Shown: positions 11,444 to 24,019 of the stretch, piece by piece
Numbering within the stretch: the first letter of the stretch is position 1
How the letters are laid out: each line of letters starts with the position of its first letter
Assembly (NCBI GenBank): GCA_034440635.1
Contig: JAOTON010001708.1
Location: forward strand, 124,001 to 188,000
Source: Lepas anatifera
Lineage: Eukaryota > Arthropoda > Thecostraca > Lepadidae
Reading direction: 5' to 3'
DNA length: 64,000 nucleotides
The notes under the pieces: model-generated
Told to the model about the DNA's origin: nothing
Databases searched by the model: none
What the model saw: only the letters and a program-made list of their open reading frames with translations
Made by a program: the position numbers and the translations under genes

Positions 11444-14400
11444 CGTCAAATTATGACCTTAACCTTCAAACGGAGCATCAAACGAGGCTTTCTTGACATG
11501 CTCAAAGGCCCTGTCTTGCAATATGGGAAAGGTTAGCAATTGCTGCTCACCTAAGTATGTCGTCTTTCATTTAAGGGGGCTTGTTTAACAGTTAGCTCTT
11601 AAAATTACCAGGGACCTGATAATAAGTACAGCAAGCCATCAATTATGTTTGAGGCCTCTCTGTCGATATTTGGATCTCCATCTGCCATTTAATTCATAGT
11701 ACGGGGTTTCTTTGACCTGTTTTAGTTATTCATCCTTGAAATTTTGAACAGTTTAGTTTGTGTGGCTGACCTAAGAGCATTCCCTTCCATTTAAGGGACC
11801 TTTTTTATCAGTTAAAGGGTCTATTCGCACGTTAGTGGCTTGAAATATACCTGAGGCACGCGTGGACGACGCTGGGTGCCACCGCTGCTCCAGCGGGGTC
11901 TCCCTGACTTCACTGGATAGGTTTTCTTGACCTGTTTAAGGGCCTTCACCCAAAGCTCCCACTTGTCTTGAACAATTGAAAAGGCCACCTTGTATGGCTG
12001 GTCTATTGCACCCTTGCCGTTTATGGACCCCCTTCTCAGAGACTTGAAATATCGGTAGAGCACGTATAGATGGCGATGGGGCTAACTCTGACGTTATTGC
12101 CCCTCGCGCCATTCAACTCGTTGGATGAGGCCTCTTTAACCTGTCAAGGACGCTTTCGCCGTATCGGCTAAAGGAGTTTCAATGTTAGACCAGTAATATT
12201 ATGAGCCTGTTAGCGCCTTTAAAGTTTGTCACGCTCCTGGTGCTATCAAAGGAATTCAGCACCGAAGAAAGGGGGGCTCCTAAGTACAGCGGAGGGCCTT
12301 CTTAAATGTCATGGGGACCAGGCATCCATCGTGGCGACGCCCCTGATCAGAAAGGTGTAGAAGTTCAGACGGCCTGGGCATGAAGAGACAATTTAAATCC
12401 ATCAGACCAGCAATATGAAATACATTACCTGCAGATGAACTTCCAGTTATTTCATCCAGCGTTCGCCGACTCGAAGCCGCCGGAGTGAGCTGGTCTGCTG
12501 CCCCGACTCATGCATCCCTCACCGCCAGCTGCTACAGATGACTCAGCTCCGGCGGAACACAGCCGGCAGCCGCCCACAAGAAGTGGCCACGTGACCCCAC
12601 GCCCAGCAGTAGCCTCCCCTGTCTCACCGGACCGCTACTGCGGATCAGAAACCACGGATAACGGAGCGGACGTGGGCACAGGACTTCTGCCGGGAACGAC
12701 ATGGTGACCAATGCACTGCAACAGGCTAGACTGCGTCTGAAGACAGTCATGGAACCAGAAGATATGTGGTAGTCAGCTGACGGTCTGTGCCGTGTCTGGC
12801 CACAACAGCAGCGAGGGCGTCCACCCCAGCGCTGACTAGGCACGGCCCACCGGCGGAGGCCGCGCGGGGGCTGCCCCTGACGCGAATAGTAACGACTCGA
12901 TAACAGGCTTACCACGGACAGCTTTAGGGCCCGTTGACGTACGGAGCACGCCTGCCGAGCGTCACGGACACACTCAGCGTCACGGGAGAGCCGGGCTCGT
13001 TACGGCGAGACGGCCGCGTCAGCAGAGACTAGACACAGCTAATTGGCGGGGTCGCTAATGGGTGCTGAGGCTGCGCGAGGTATGCGCGAGTGACGAGAAT
13101 GTCAGATAACTGAGAGAAGTTAGCGTCTTCTTGCTGTTCGAATAAGAGACGCCATGGATCCGATGTCTGAATGGGTATAGGATCCGGTTCAGTCCGTGGG
13201 TTGGATCGCACCGGGCTGGCCAGAGAATGCGGGGAGGTTTGGATCTGATCTGGATTTGGCCTCAAATTGTTTCTTGATTCTAGTTTTTATATGAATTGTA
13301 TTTGGAATTTTAATATGAAACAATCTACCTTGAATTGTCAGGATAAATTCGGATAAGGACAAGACGGCATCGAAGTTTTCCTTGCCAAGCTGTACTCTAG
13401 TAGGAAGCCAAGTATATTATCATAATGTTGATGCTAGAAAAGCTTGGATGAACTATACATCCCTGCAAAAATCTATATAAGAGATTTGGAAACAAATTCA
13501 AAGCTCAAGAGCGAATAACATAAGCGTTGCCACCGGCAAAGAAGTCAGGGTACCGGTGAATTTTCAACTTGTTGAAGACAAGAAACTTTCTCCGTATAGA
13601 ACCAAAATCTCATCACATTTCGGCTCAATTCTGCGTTCCTAAGTGATTGGTTACAAAAACTTCCGTTTTTTTTTGCTTCCAATTTGGCTCAACACTGCAA
13701 ATTTTAGGATCAAAAGTGGTGAGGGAGGGTAATCCTTCTCTCACCTTTATTCTGAGGCTTATGGACCAGCATCAACATAAATAACTAGTTTCATACCACT
13801 TTAATTCAAATTAAATACAAAACGACGGCCTAATCATGTTCATGTTTAAGCGCATAACAATTATATCCATGTAAGCAGCACTTCATCAAAGCAAACATGC
13901 TGAATGGATTATCCCTCCAAATCCTCATGAACCCCCTCTACTCCAGGGGAAAGACATGGCGCAGTGTTTACAGACAGCGTCAGCGCTGCCGCCGCCAGCT
14001 CGTACCCACTTTTCAGCGGCGGATCCAGAGCAGCGTCCCGTGGGAGACGGTGTCATCACTCGTCACAGGGGGCGCGTCACAACGCCAACCGATACAGCCC
14101 GACGGGAGGGAGAGCGTCCCATGGGGAGGCAGGGTCGTCTTCACAGGGGGCAGCCGGTCACACCTGTTCACAACAGAACGCGCGCGGCGTACTAACGGAC
14201 GTAGGCAAGGGTGATGGATTTGAGGAATGCCGCCACCACTCTCCTGAAACAATGTCTGAGCATGGCGCAAGATTGTTTCAACACGATTAAACTATTTTCA
14301 GATCATTGAAATGCTTCACCAAAATATTATTTTAAAACATATATCACATATTGTTCACGATTTCTTTCATATTAGATATTATTCTCATCCTAGTATTCTT

Positions 14401-14934
14401 GTATTATTTATTCATCATATTATTCTTGTATTGTATTTTTATTATTCTTGTATATTCCTATCATTATTCTTGCATCCATACACAAGTATCTTTAGTCAAT
14501 TCCAGTTCAGGACTGCATACATTTAGAAAAAGGGAAGAGAAAATTGGACCCGGCGCCCTTAGTTGTTATTCTTATCAAACATATCAAGACATATTTCCAG
14601 ATGTTAGCCATTTTTCGAGTCTACGCCCCAAATTTTCACAATTTCCCAGAAAGCTGGCGCTTTTTTTAAGCTGGTCGATAACAAAGTGCGGGATAAAAAT
14701 CCCTTCTCGCTGTCAATCTTACCAGGCAATAAATGAAACCCGAGACGACAAAACATAACGAAAGATTTGATCTCGATATCATCCGGCATGCTAGTCCAGC
14801 AAAAAACTGTGGTAAATGCGTGAACAAAAAATTTCAGTCTTGTGGTAAAATAGGTACGTTACAGGTAGAGCGGGGCGTCCCGAGGTGACGATGAAATTTG
14901 TTGGCATAAGTACACGTCAATCACGAATTACAAC
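11444..14934. other. No supported gene; upstream region of the homeobox gene
   Basis: 11540-12060 shows loosely repeated phrases (GACCT...CATTTAAGGG near 11550 and 11765, a similar GACCTGTTTAAGGG near 11930), suggesting an eroded tandem duplication. 12450-13050 and 13930-14230 are CpG-rich with open frames on several strands but no recognisable domain; they could hold 5' untranslated exons or promoter sequence of the homeobox gene, which I cannot confirm. Confidence 0.35.
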
Positions 14935-15301
14935 ATGGTGCTTGAGCAAACGCAATCGATCGACGTAATCGATTTCGACAAGACATCAGCAGTTCTGACA
15001 GTCGCTCCCTGTGCCTCAGCAGGTCCGCCGTCGCCGGAGAGCGGCCGGCCCACCCGCTGGCCCTCGCCGCCGGCTGGGCTGACCTCTCCGCTGGCGGCGG
15101 TGCCCCGGCAGCCGGTACCGCTGCTGCCCCGGCCGCCGCCGCCGCTGCCGCAGCGGTCGCCGACGCTGCTGCCGGCGCAGTTCTGCCCGCCGCCAGGGTT
15201 CGCCACCCTGCTGCCACTGGGGGCGCCGGGCCCGCTGCCGGTGGGACAGACGCCAGCCGAGCTGTGGCCTCTCACCTGTCACCACCTGCTCCACCCGGCA
15301 G
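14935..15301 (+). CDS. Homeobox gene, proposed exon 1 (Pro-rich N-terminus)
   Basis: ATG at 14935 opens a frame beginning MVLEQTQSIDVIDFDKTSAV, then a Pro/Ala/Leu-rich stretch to the donor CAG|GTAAGC at 15301/15302 (phase 1). A second donor, CAG|GTGAAG at 15309/15310 (phase 0), is possible. GC-rich codon use matches exons 2 and 3. No earlier in-frame anchor or known motif fixes the start. Confidence 0.55.
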
Positions 15302-18300
15302 GTAAGCAGGTGAAGGGCGAGGAGCGTGGGGCTACTGGTCAGCACTGTGAGTCTGAGATTGTATGCCTGAATGGACATCCGAGCTAGCGCAATCCACTGG
15401 CAGACTGGATTGTACTGGATAATTCTGATTTTTTTCAATTCCGATAATGATTTTAATTTTGGTTTGTGTCCACGTAGTGGTATTTTGGCTATGAGTGGAT
15501 ATGGATTGATAATCATAGTGGGCAAACAGCTCTGGCTGAATTTGTTGCTAAAACTTCGGACACATACTGAATTGGATCTAATATTTATTTGCTATAATAT
15601 TGGTACTCTACCACCGAAAGGGTGCCGTACTGGAGAGGTGTACAATATTGATAACGGGTCACCAGGCCAGGAGGTTCAGAAAGGGTCTACAGGTATGAGT
15701 AGCGAGCTGGTTGTCGCATGCAGCAGGTATGCCGCGTGCCGCTGAGTTGCGCCTCCTGCTACAGACGCCATTCCCTGTGGGTAGACTCGCGTCTGGGGCC
15801 GCCGCTGGGGCCGGGCCGGCGGCTCGGAGCACGCCGGAAGCGCACCTGGACCAGGGCCGTCTTCACCAACCTACAGCGGAAGGGTCTGGAGAAGAGGTTC
15901 CAGATGCAGCGCTACATCACCAAGCCGGAGAGGAGGAAACTGGCCGAAACGCTGGGTCTCACCGACTCACAGGTGAGCGCTGATGGCAAACAGGCGGATC
16001 CAGAATCTCCAACGCGGCGGGAGGGGGTTAATCGATCAAAGGAATGTCATTCTGACAAAACAGAAATCACTTTTGGTCGGCGGAACCTATCAGGAGGGCG
16101 TCACATTTCATCGCCGATACCCGCATCCTGGGGCAGGGGTTAGGAGGCGGGAGGAGACCTTCCTGGTAGGAGGGTAACACATAGGTCATTTCATGGGGCA
16201 CTGAGGCTCGACCAGGGGGAGCACGTGTCCCCAAGCACCCCGTGGATCCACCCAAGTCGTGGTACTGGGTGGATGGTTTTTCAGTGCCCAAACTGTAGTA
16301 TTCAAATCGTTTGGAGCATCATATGAAGTTATTACGGATATAGATACCGCCACGAATATGAATTTGCGCATATATTCGTATATGACAGATTCGTATATGT
16401 CTAGTGATATTCATCAGTAAACAGCATTAAACATATAAAAACCTGTTAAATCACGCATACAACTCTTTCCAGCCTCACGGGCAGCAATCTCGCCATACAT
16501 TCGTCATTTGAAATCAGTTCAAAGTAGTAGATGGATGGTGTTACAATTGACCATTATCTGCCAAGTTTTTTTCTTAGTCCTGAATTGATATAGCAAGAAT
16601 ACGGAAAGACAAACTGATAAGAGGCTTTCGACATCACGTCATCTTCAGCTGAGGACGACAGTATGGCCAGCTCCTCCAACAAAGTGAAAAACGTTAAAAT
16701 AATCATGTCAGCTACAAAGCGTTTTTAATGTCTTTTCACAAAGTGATGTACTCGGTAACCTCATTAGGAGAAAGGAATCTCCACTCGATAGATTAACTTC
16801 GCCCTTTTAACTGCACCTCTAAATTTTTTTAGGTTAGTTGACTTGACCAGAACTGGTGACCTGACCAGATATGACTCGAACTTAATTTTTCCAGAAGTTA
16901 CAAACATGGCAAAACACATACTAACTACAGCAGCGCTGTGCGCTACCGTCATTGGTTACCTGTGTGAAAACTTCTAATGGGGAGGAGACGGGAACTTACC
17001 CCCTTACTGGAAATTCGTTTATGATACATTTCTATGTTGGTCATAAGCCCAACAACGACCCGAAAAAAATGTAAGAGCTCTAAATGTTCCAGAGTGAAAT
17101 ATGCTGCACAGTCCCAACACAGACGCATGCCCCCATACAGTGCGGGTCCTATCCAGCCCGGGGCGGCCCACTGGCGCTGCAGCGCCCACTGAAAAATCTT
17201 AGCTAGTTGCAAGCCTTTATAAACTGCAATGTCAGGGGGTGTTTTGTTGTGAAATACCCACAAAAATGTCGTGCAGAGTTTGGGATTTATGTAAAGAACT
17301 CAATGATGCTAAAAGCAAATCAATAACACAGATATTAAGGGATATACCAAACATCGAAGAGGCATATAATTTGGGCTTCCACGAGCTCCAAATACAGAAG
17401 CTTACCATCATGGCACTTTAAGACCGTGCTGGAAAAATATGAGGAGATGGAAAGCGGTTTATTGTATGTTTTTGTGTGCTCTAAACATTTCTCTATCGCG
17501 GATTCATGTTTGCGAGACATTTTTCGGTGACTCCCGTTTTGCAATTTTGGCCAGTTCCGGACGGCCGTTATGACTGTGTGCGCTGGTGCGGCACCGTCAG
17601 CAGCCCAGCGCTGGGTTGACACAGGAGGTAGCGGCGGCTCGGCAGGCGTGACCGGTCCCGCGGCGCCGGCAGCCGCTCCAGTGACCGATGTCGTCATAAC
17701 TCAGCCTCCCGCGGCGCCGCGTCACAGCCAATCAGGGGCCGGCGGTGCTGCTCCTGACTGCTGATCCGCGCAGCTAGTGAACACTGTTGGGCTGGGCTCG
17801 GGATGGTGCGGCGGTTTGCTACTACCGCAGATGTTCGGAGAATTAGGTAGAATGAAATGTTACCTTCTGCGACGTCCAAAATGAGCTAACACGGATTATA
17901 CAACGGCTATGTTTGCTGCGTGTGGGCAAGGCTGGCAGGGCATTTGGCCATACTTTTAGATGCAATTAACAGTAAATCTAATATTAGGGTAAAAATTTTC
18001 CTCCTGGAAAAATCAAGTGATCCAGGATACTAACATGAGCAATGATACGATTAATCAACAATACTATTTTGAGGTAACACGCACATCATGCAGCTATGTG
18101 AGACATAACAAGTTAACACTCCCCTCGGTGGGCCTCCGAGTCTTCTTCGCCCTGGTAGGGGGTTCAAACACACTCCTTGATCTTCGCTCACATGCGGGAA
18201 AGCAAACAAAAACAAAAACAAAAATACGAAAGCTGGTGGATAGCTCATAAAAATCAATGAAGAAACCACACCAGTCACTTTTTGGCTCGGGACAATATTG

Positions 18301-21300
18301 AGGTCATGACAGGTCAAAGAAGGTGACAGGTCTGGGAAGAGTTTCAAAGCTCTAGCGTCTGACAAAGTTGAGTTAGAATCAGTTTTTAGGCACCATTCGC
18401 TTTCTCTCGTTACGGCCAATTGAATTATGTATAATCTGACCATACCAGGTCAAAATAAGAACAGCCTGACCTAAGGTCAGGTCAAGATCACCAGCTGGCC
18501 TAGCAGTCAGTATGCATACAAATCGACTTGCGATAAAAATCCATACTTAATGGCATCAAAATAAAAGCTTTATCACATTTTCCTGCGACGCCATCAACCC
18601 AAGTCTGACACCCTGCTTAAGTAGTTCCACATGACATTTTAGAGGTCACAGGCCCAAACTTGCAATACAAATATGAAAACGGGCCTAGGATACTACGGTT
18701 TGGAGCTTTGTCTACGGTATTTTAAGTTTTATCTACGGAAATAGTGTAATTTTTGCTCAATTCCCGATTTCCACATGCATTTCCGATGGGGTGGTCATTA
18801 TCCGTATCTGACCCCTGGTCATCGACATGAAAAATCCCAGAATATTTTGTACTTCTCGGTGGGCCTATTCTGTGATGAGTTTCAATTCGATATATTAACC
18901 CTGCTCTTACTCATGCTACATTTAACTTTTTCAGGGGTGAGGTCACATGACCAGTGCTGTTGACCTGACCTGAGGCCGTAAAACTTTGGGAAAAGTTGCA
19001 GAATTGATCAAGGATAATGCATACAGAGTACAGCGGCGCCTAACGCCGCCGTTTCTTGGTGCCGCCGGAAAAACCCGAGGGGGTGTGTTCAAACATTCCC
19101 CCCGCCCCACCGGGGTGAAGGCTGGTTGGGGGAGGAGCTCTGATCCATACCTAGCTCGGATCTTGCTTGATCCATACCTACAGGGTGTTTCAGAAAGAAT
19201 GATATTTTTAAAATGTTCAGTAAAGTACCAAAATCCTTCAAATCTGTTCCCAAAACCTTCATTTTAATGGTAAATTGTAGGACATTTTTCAATAAACATG
19301 TTTTATTTGCATCAAATATGTTCCCCGTCTTAAAAATAATTGGAAAATGATGCAAGAAACATACTATATCCCCGGTTATGCTTGAGAAAACGGAACTGGC
19401 AACACTAAAAAGCTTTAGCACACAGAAATGGCACGTGAGCATGCACATCAAAGGTACAAGTTTAAGTAACATTACAAGTTTAAGACTTTTGGTTCAAGCT
19501 CCATATGGCTCATTGGCTCACCTTCCATATGAATCACTGGATGCGGCGGAGACATCGCAAAGACCTCACTTTTCACTGCAGACCGAGGGACGTGGACCAA
19601 TTGGGGATTGCTTGCTTGGACGCGGGCTTTCCTAAGTTTGAGAGGTCTTTTTAGAATTAATTTCCAGAGGCAATGTGCGTGTGGACTGTGATCTACCCCA
19701 GGGGCGATGTAAGGTTTGCAGTGTCATTGGCGTGATACTTGTCACGTGATACGCGCGTGATTTCTACGAACATTTTCGATGAAGGCAAAATAGACAGTAT
19801 TTTTAACTCATTTTTGGACTATTTTTGAAGTAGAAAAATATCAAAATAGCTATCAAAATATGAATAATCGTAAATGTCCCAAAATTCACTTTCGATTGAT
19901 ATGTAAATCATACCACAACAATCTATTTACAACCGCATTACGATCAATTCAAAAATATCATTCTTTTTGAAACACCCTGTAGAACCAATAATTCTAAAAA
20001 CTTATAATCATCGAGCGTCTGGCTGCGCAACTACCTCATCTTTAGCGCTTTACAGTTCATTCTATGTTGTATCTTTATTTTACATTATAAGAAGATGCAG
20101 TAGGGTAACATGCAGAATGATATTCTTTCATCCCCTATACCTTTAACACGCGCATTGACGGGGTCTGGTCGCCTTCGCTTTGACGGGGGGGGGCGGGTAC
20201 CTCCCTAAGATCTCGAGAACCACACTAGGTAGCGAAAAACGGTAAAAGGCTTTGGGTATCCCATCCACTTCTCCATCGAAAATATTTGTACCAGTATTTT
20301 GTCAGGTCACATTTAAGGTAACTAGAGGTCAAAACATGCCGTCATAGGGATAACATGTAAATGAAGGTTTTCGGTCATTACATCTGAACAGGTAAAGATA
20401 GAGCAAGACAACTTGAACCACATGAATCCTCGCAGCAAGCTGAATCAAAAGATATGTAATATCATCTTGCCAGTTCAAATCAAGGATTTGACCTGACCTG
20501 AGGTCAGGTCAAGGTCAAATTAGATAAAATGCATATCATTAAAACTGCAAAGGCAAGGCAAAACTAATGCAGTTAAAATAAACGCTCTATCACCATCAGT
20601 TACTAAGTTATTCAGTAAAAACCATTTTTCCTGTGTATTTCCAATGGAGAGGTCATGCTTCGTACCTAACCTTAGGTCATCGATATAAAAAATACCGGAG
20701 CATATTTTAGATAACTCGGTGGGCCCATTACGTGATATGAGTTTCAATCAGATACGTTCACCCTGTTCTCACTTATGCTATCTTAAACTTTTTTTAGGTC
20801 AGGTCACTTGACCTGTACTGGTGACCTGACCTGAGATGACCTAACCTTAAAATTTTGACAAAAGTTATAAAAATGATGAAGAAAGGTATGCCAAGTACGG
20901 CAGCGCTACGCGCCGCCATTTTTATGCTCTCTCCGAAAAAAACCCGAGGGGCGGGTACCCGCCCCCTCGTCAATGTGCGTTTTAATTACGTTATTTTGGG
21001 CTTGATTTCCAACATATTGAAGAATTTATCTGAAATATCTGGGGAGCCAGGCATGCAAAGAGAGTGTAACAAGGACTATGTGAAACGGCGAGCAAAGAAT
21101 GACGCAACTTGTGTGGTATAACATGTATGCGTCTAAGTAAAAACATTCTACTTCCTGCCCAGTCTGACGGCAGTCATCCTAACTAAAATCCCATGCTTCA
21201 AAAGTGTTTGTTCAACAAAGTATCAGCCAAAAGCATGACACACTTCACAGTGCGAAGGCAGCGTATCTAAATCTGCAAGTACAGGGCAGGCACTTCTGCG

Positions 21301-23247
21301 TGGTCAGGGCCTAGTTTTTTTTTACCAGGTACAGGTGCCGGTCTAAAAAATGACCTGAATGTAGACCAAACTTTTGAATCAGCAGTAGTTAGACTAGATT
21401 GGCCGAGATTATTTGGAATTGATCATTTTGAAGAAAAAATCGTTATTTATGGCTAATAAATGGAAAAAAACATTTGAATAGTACTTATGCCTTGAAAAAA
21501 ACAATTGCCGCCCTTAGAACCACTTAGATGCCGCCTTTGGCCGCCCTTAGAGCAAACACCGCCCTTAGAATGAGAAAACAACACGAGGACCTGCTGATGT
21601 TAATAAGTAGTCTCCATTTCCACGTGCAGTTAGGTAGGTGCTCCGTTGCACATTCCAATTCGCACTGTGCAGTAGCACCTTACCTGCAGAAACACTGTAC
21701 CGCAAGACATATTTTGATATTTCTTGCAGGTAGGTATGCTGCACCGCATTACATATCCTGAAAGTAGGCTGTACCGCGCCACACGGCCCGAAGCACTGCT
21801 GTTCCATGGGATACTCCGCGCGAGTCCGAGGCTTAGTTCCTCAGGCCATATGTAGATCTAGGGGTGAGGGTAAGAGGGCCCTTTCCCCCTTGATCGACCT
21901 TAGGCGCCCCCTGAAATGGCCACAACGCCCTCTGGAAGGTTGATTACGCCCTCTGAGATGTCTTTCCAATTCCCCCTCAGACCATGCGAATATCGGAGCC
22001 CCTGCAATGAGATTCGACGCCCACCTCATAGGTTTTCCCGTCCAAAGGTGTCACCTCCTTCCCTGGCCTGGATGGCGTACCCAGAAATTTGAAGTTACAT
22101 TTATTTCAGGCGCCCAAATCATGAAAAGTTTGAGTCAGATTGGCAGTAACTATAAAGACAAATCTGATGCCGACGAGGGCGTCATGCGTTCTTAAGGACC
22201 TCCGAAACACCACTTTCCACCTGCGCTCCCTCGATTTGTCTTTCAGGAGCATTAGGGTTCAAGGGCAGCTGCAGCAATGAGGTTCAGGAGCAATGGGGTT
22301 CAGGAGCTGCAGGCAACGAATAATCCCTAAGATGTGTTTTCATCACGCCGCCAACACGATCCTGCATATCCCTCCCCTTTATGCCCCTCCCCCGAACGTA
22401 GATAATTGATCTTCCTTTGTGACTGCATCCACCCGCGCACGTGGTGGGTCACTGACGCGGAGACAGTCTGTGAACGCGGATGTGAATGGTTCACTCACAT
22501 TTACGCGGAAGAAGGACGGGCCGCGGTTCTCGGGCACTAGCTTCCGGTGCCTGATAGCTGGGATCATCACCGCCTTCCGGAGTGGGACCGGAAGTAGTCC
22601 GTGAATGCTTCACTCCTGCCAGATCGAAACCCACCCGCCGTAGAATAATATTTAATTCAGATGTTTTCACCGTGGCCGTCTATTGCCGATTCTTAGAACG
22701 TTTAGAGTTTTGACTAATTCGATCGAAATAAGTTTTTTAACAGTCCAAGTTCGTTAATGAGGGTCATATCATTAGACTACAGAGCAAATTAACCGCCCCC
22801 TCTCAATTCATCTGCTAAATTTACCTCAGTTTGTTTACTGAAAAACTGAATTGGTCCTTCATGTATCCAATTTAAACTGTGTAGTTTCGCGTTTCAATGT
22901 TGTTTAATATACTCTGATTAACCCTCAAGGGAGAAATATCAGTCGTTAAAAACTGAATCTTCTCTTTTTACCATTTAAACTCTGAGAGAAATGTAAATTT
23001 ACTCTCTAGATGATTGAAATCAGTGTTGAAGTTGGCTTGCAAAGTGGCAATTAAACTCTATCTGCCCCGTGTCCATAACTGTTCTCCCCTCGGCTTTCCC
23101 TAGGTGAAGGTGTGGTTTCAGAATCGGAGGATGAAGTGGCGCAACGCGCGGCGGCCCGCAGAACGCACAGAGGAGCACCCTGTGGCCGACTCCACGCAGC
23201 CGTCAGCTGACGACGACACCGGTCAGCCAATCAACGTCGAGGATTGA
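14935..23247 (+). CDS. H2.0/HLX-like homeobox transcription factor (three exons)
   Basis: DNA-binding transcription factor of the H2.0/HLX homeodomain class. The proposed model joins 14935-15301, 15785-15972 and 23104-23247 for a 232-residue protein. The homeodomain begins at the Arg codon at 15841 and ends at 23151. It contains RAVFTNLQRKGLEKRFQ in helix 1, YITKPERRKLAETLGLTDSQ through helix 2, and VKVWFQNRRMKWRN in helix 3 with W48, F49, N51 and R53. AVFxNLQRKGLEKRF separates it from DBX, which reads SDVQRKALEK there. The N-terminal part is Pro/Leu-rich; the 47-codon last exon ends in an acidic tail. Members of this class are usually over 400 residues, so further 5' exons are possible. Intron 2 (7.1 kb) is packed with transposons. 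Homeodomain and last junction are secure; exon 1 and its acceptor less so. Confidence 0.85.
15785..15972 (+). CDS. Homeobox gene, exon 2 (homeodomain residues 1-44)
   Basis: Encodes a Gly/Pro/Arg-rich lead-in and homeodomain residues 1-44, ending in CAG|GTGAGC at 15972/15973 in phase 0. The acceptor TTCCCTGTGGGTAG at 15784 keeps frame with the strong phase-1 donor of exon 1. Alternative acceptors at 15723 or 15726 (GCATGCAG, CAG) would suit the phase-0 donor at 15309. The frame is closed upstream by TAG at 15700. Confidence 0.8.
16785..16910 (-). repeat. Fragment of AGGTCA-rich element
   Basis: TTTTTTTAGGTTAGTTGACTTGACC followed by CTGGTGACCTGACCAGATATGA matches the region near 20790-20850 of the better preserved copy. 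No ends are preserved. Confidence 0.5.
18113..19135 (-). mobile_element. AGGTCA-rich TTAA element in homeobox intron 2, one end lost
   Basis: TTAA at 18113 is followed by CACTCCCCTCGGTGGGC and TTCGCCCTGGTAGGGGGTT, the element end in reverse orientation. AGGTCA motifs occur at about 18302, 18311, 18475 and 18480 and TGACCTGACCTGAGG at 18960. The GC-rich hairpin (GGCGCCTAACGCCGCC) and CCCGAGGGGGTG near 19035-19085 mark the other end. That end runs into other sequence without a TTAA, so it is truncated. Confidence 0.65.
19181..19979. mobile_element. Tc1/mariner-like MITE with TA target duplication
   Basis: Ends are CAGGGTGTTTCAGAAAGAA and, inverted, TTCTTTTTGAAACACCCTG, roughly 28 bp of imperfect inverted repeat ending in (A)TGATATTTTT. 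TA flanks both sides (19179-19180 and 19980-19981), typical of Tc1/mariner. The 0.8-kb interior has no transposase frame. Confidence 0.8.
20143..20985 (-). mobile_element. AGGTCA-rich TTAA element, short complete form
   Basis: Flanked by TTAA (20143-20146 and 20982-20985). The ends read CACGCGCATTGACGGGG and, on the opposite strand from the right, AACGCACATTGACGAGG. The interior has a perfect 23-bp palindrome of TGACCT/AGGTCA at 20489-20511 and further half-sites near 20795-20835. A GCGCTACGCGCCGCC hairpin precedes the right end. Partial sister copy at 25153-25825. Confidence 0.75.
21852..22075. mobile_element. Diverged copy of the hAT-like MITE
   Basis: Shares with 8123-8395 the ordered phrases GGCGCCCCCTGAAATGG, a shortened repeat of it, GCGCCCACCTSATAGG-like sequence and a closing CCTGGATGGCG. 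The ends have diverged and no target duplication is visible. Confidence 0.55.
23104..23247 (+). CDS. Homeobox gene, exon 3 (homeodomain residues 45-60 and C-terminus)
   Basis: Follows a pyrimidine-rich acceptor (TCTCCCCTCGGCTTTCCCTAG) and starts in phase 0 with VKVWFQNRRMKWRN, the recognition helix, completing the homeodomain from exon 2. Thirty-one further residues, rich in Glu and Asp, end at TGA 23245-23247. A split between homeodomain residues 44 and 45 is a recurrent intron position in homeobox genes. Confidence 0.9.
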   Translation: MKVWFQNRRMKWRNARRPAERTEEHPVADSTQPSADDDTGQPINVED

Positions 23248-24013
23248 GCTGGCCAAGCTAGCAGCAGCAGGAGGCGCATTAGTCAGTGACGTGTAAGACT
23301 GTTGAAGAGCTGTTACCGGCGCTGATAGTCTCAAAATTCATCGACTGTGAAGTTGACGTCATTTTATCTGAGATAGTTTTCCTATTGAGACTACAAGCAC
23401 TTCTGTGTGACGTTGGGTTTATAAAAGCGATAAATGGATTTGCCTCTAGAATACGAGGCGTAATTCGTCTTCCCCGGCCGTGAAAAAAGATGAGAAGTCA
23501 TTAGCTCTGAGAATCCGTAAGGCGCCAGCACCCAAGCGATTCATTTCCGAAATGTGCAGTAGCTTGTGGTAGACTTAACCTGCAGGTACACACAGTTATC
23601 TTCAGCTGCAGCCTCAACTCATAGACGAATCGCGATATAAGGAAACACACGATTTATGAAGTCCAAATCTAGGGTTTCAGCCAGAGGGAGCCTTGGTTTG
23701 CATATCATGTACGAGAAAACGTCTGCAGAACAATATTTGTACGTTTATAACATGTTTATTTGAGGAATGTTTCAAGCAATATATCTATGAATTCATACGA
23801 ATAATAGCGAGAGCCATGTGAATGTATCAACGGCATTGCTACCAAGAGGATTTCGTGTTTTTGTTTTTAATAATCGCGAGCTCACTAATACAACGAGCTT
23901 TTATAACGAATGCAGTTTTAGTAATAGCTAATGTTTATTTGATATAACGGCACTATCTTGCATAAGCAAACGGTTCAAAAATGCGGACCATATGGCACAT
24001 GGTTCCGAATGAA

Positions 24014-24019
24014 AATAAA
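24014..24019 (+). promoter_or_regulatory. Possible polyadenylation signal of the homeobox gene
   Basis: AATAAA lies 0.77 kb past the homeobox stop codon on the same strand. Position is compatible with a 3' UTR but the hexamer alone is weak evidence. Confidence 0.25.

Noticed and set aside
14928..15525. Long minus-strand frames over homeobox exon 1
   Set aside because: Shadows of the Pro/Ala-rich exon; low-complexity Arg/Ala/Gly translations.
16560..17540. Possible extra homeobox-gene exon or small gene at 17239-17421
   Set aside because: The 60-codon frame has no known motif and no matching splice phases between exons 2 and 3, which already join in phase 0 within the homeodomain.
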